DNA of 5,521 bases from the NCBI GenBank assembly GCA_016208645.1, contig JACQXP010000183.1:1-5521 (forward strand), in the 5' to 3' direction. Origin of the DNA: Candidatus Methylomirabilota bacterium. GTDB lineage: Bacteria > Methylomirabilota > Methylomirabilia > Methylomirabilales > 2-02-FULL-66-22. The position numbers and the translations under genes were made by a program. Below are positions 4,874 to 5,521 of this stretch, piece after piece. Under the pieces are notes generated by a model. It was given only the letters and a program-made list of their open reading frames with translations, did no database searches and was not told the origin of the DNA. How positions within the stretch are numbered: position 1 is the first letter of the stretch; each line of letters begins with the position of its first letter.

Positions 4874-5521
4874 TCACATGATCGGTCCCGGGTAGACCCG
4901 CGGGATCTCCACCGCCTCGCAAGAGACGCCCGCGACGCCCGGGACCCGCTTCGCCACCTCGGCGGCGGCATCCATCATGGCCGGGCTGAAGACCACGCCT
5001 TTCAGCGCCACGCGGCCCGACTGGGCGGCGACCTCGACGTTGATGTTCTTGGTCACGGGATCCTTGGCGATGGCCGCTCGCACCTGCGCCGCCAGGCTCA
5101 GGTCACGGATCCGCTGCCGGGATTCCGGCGTGGGCTGGTACTGCGGGTGCTGGGCCGCCGACACCAAGAGGTCGGTGTAGAACTGCCAGGTATCGGCCCC
5201 GGTGTTGATCACTAGGTCGTAGTGCTCCGGCTGCATCCAGTCCAGCCCGAACAGGTAGTCGATGCGCGCGGAGAGTTCCCGGTCGTAGTTGCGAACCCGG
5301 GTCGCGGCCGTCCGCTGGTCCACCTTGTCCTGCTCCACGACCCGTCTCACGCGGACATTGAAGGGGGCCATGATCCGAACCTTGAGGGCGTGGCTCACGT
5401 CCCGGAGGAAGAACGGGCCCCATCGCCCGGCCGTGACCACCTTGCCTTTCTCGGCGAAGGAATAATACGCCGCCTCGATGAAGATCAGGTAGCGGCGCTT
5501 CTCCTCGTCAAAGCGCTCCCA
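4874..5521 (-). CDS. Cytidylate-kinase-like protein with C-terminal BON domain (5' end missing)
   Basis: The frame is open to the window edge, so the N-terminus (where the P-loop would be) is not seen; 215 residues are visible. Residues about 1-123 look like the cytidylate-kinase-like family: an amphipathic helix, EKGKVVTAGRWG (24-35, the place of the family's usual GRGG), LRDVSHALKVRIMAPFNVRVRRV (39-61), a lid-like Arg-rich stretch (70-86) and YDLVINTG (101-108). Residues about 138-206 form a full BON domain: SLAAQVRAAIAKDP, a strand NINVEV, GRVALKGVVFS, then VAKRVPGVAGVSCEAVEIP. BON domains bind phospholipids or envelope structures in proteins such as OsmY and DolP. No signal peptide can be judged because the start is absent. 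The next gene follows after 79 bases, probably in the same operon. The true substrate of the kinase-like part is unknown. Confidence 0.8.
   Translation of the reverse strand, partial: WERFDEEKRRYLIFIEAAYYSFAEKGKVVTAGRWGPFFLRDVSHALKVRIMAPFNVRVRRVVEQDKVDQRTAATRVRNYDRELSARIDYLFGLDWMQPEHYDLVINTGADTWQFYTDLLVSAAQHPQYQPTPESRQRIRDLSLAAQVRAAIAKDPVTKNINVEVAAQSGRVALKGVVFSPAMMDAAAEVAKRVPGVAGVSCEAVEIPRVYPGPIM

Noticed and set aside
2432..4881. Long plus-strand frames opposite the two transporter genes (2432-3757 and 3649-4881)
   Set aside because: They are shadows caused by third-position GC bias. They are highly charged and low in complexity, with no motifs, while the minus strand encodes clear 12-helix MFS proteins.
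4795..4971. Upstream ATG start for the HcaT-like gene
   Set aside because: The extension overlaps the BON-domain coding region and then translates the GTTC repeat. It has no MFS character.

Overview
The window looks like GC-rich bacterial chromosome, dense in genes and strongly biased to G or C at third codon positions. The gene set (a tsaB housekeeping gene, a QOR-like dehydrogenase, two MFS transporters and a cytidylate-kinase-like/BON protein) is bacterial but does not fix the phylum. The coding style and the odd short-period intergenic repeats remind me of uncultured lineages such as NC10/Rokubacteria or deltaproteobacterial relatives. That placement is a low-confidence impression, not a result.

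Layout. Positions 1-345 hold no credible gene and are mostly 7-8 bp periodic repeats that can fold into long hairpins. tsaB (346-1044, minus) follows, for the universal tRNA t6A modification. A divergent gap (1045-1288) carries a likely tsaB promoter, a strong sigma70-type promoter for the rightward gene, a small palindrome and two period-7 repeat tracts. An MDR-family oxidoreductase (1289-2320, plus) runs toward the right. It converges on a three-gene leftward cluster, and a 22-bp hairpin made of the same octamers seen at the left edge lies between the two stop codons. The cluster, read on the minus strand, is a cytidylate-kinase-like protein fused to a BON domain (5' end outside the window), an HcaT/LacY-like MFS transporter and a Spinster-like MFS transporter. 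The two transporter genes share a GTGA stop/start overlap, so they are probably translationally coupled.

How the genes relate. tsaB and the dehydrogenase look like independent units fired from one divergent gap. The three minus-strand genes look like an operon. Spinster-family proteins are known lysolipid exporters and BON domains are known phospholipid binders, so a membrane-lipid theme is possible, but the substrates cannot be read from the sequence.

Most distinctive signal. The larger non-coding gaps are not random sequence. They contain tracts with an exact 8-nt or roughly 7-nt period, built from several unrelated unit sequences and often arranged as facing arms that make hairpins. I see no CRISPR array, transposase, tRNA, rRNA or recognisable defence system.
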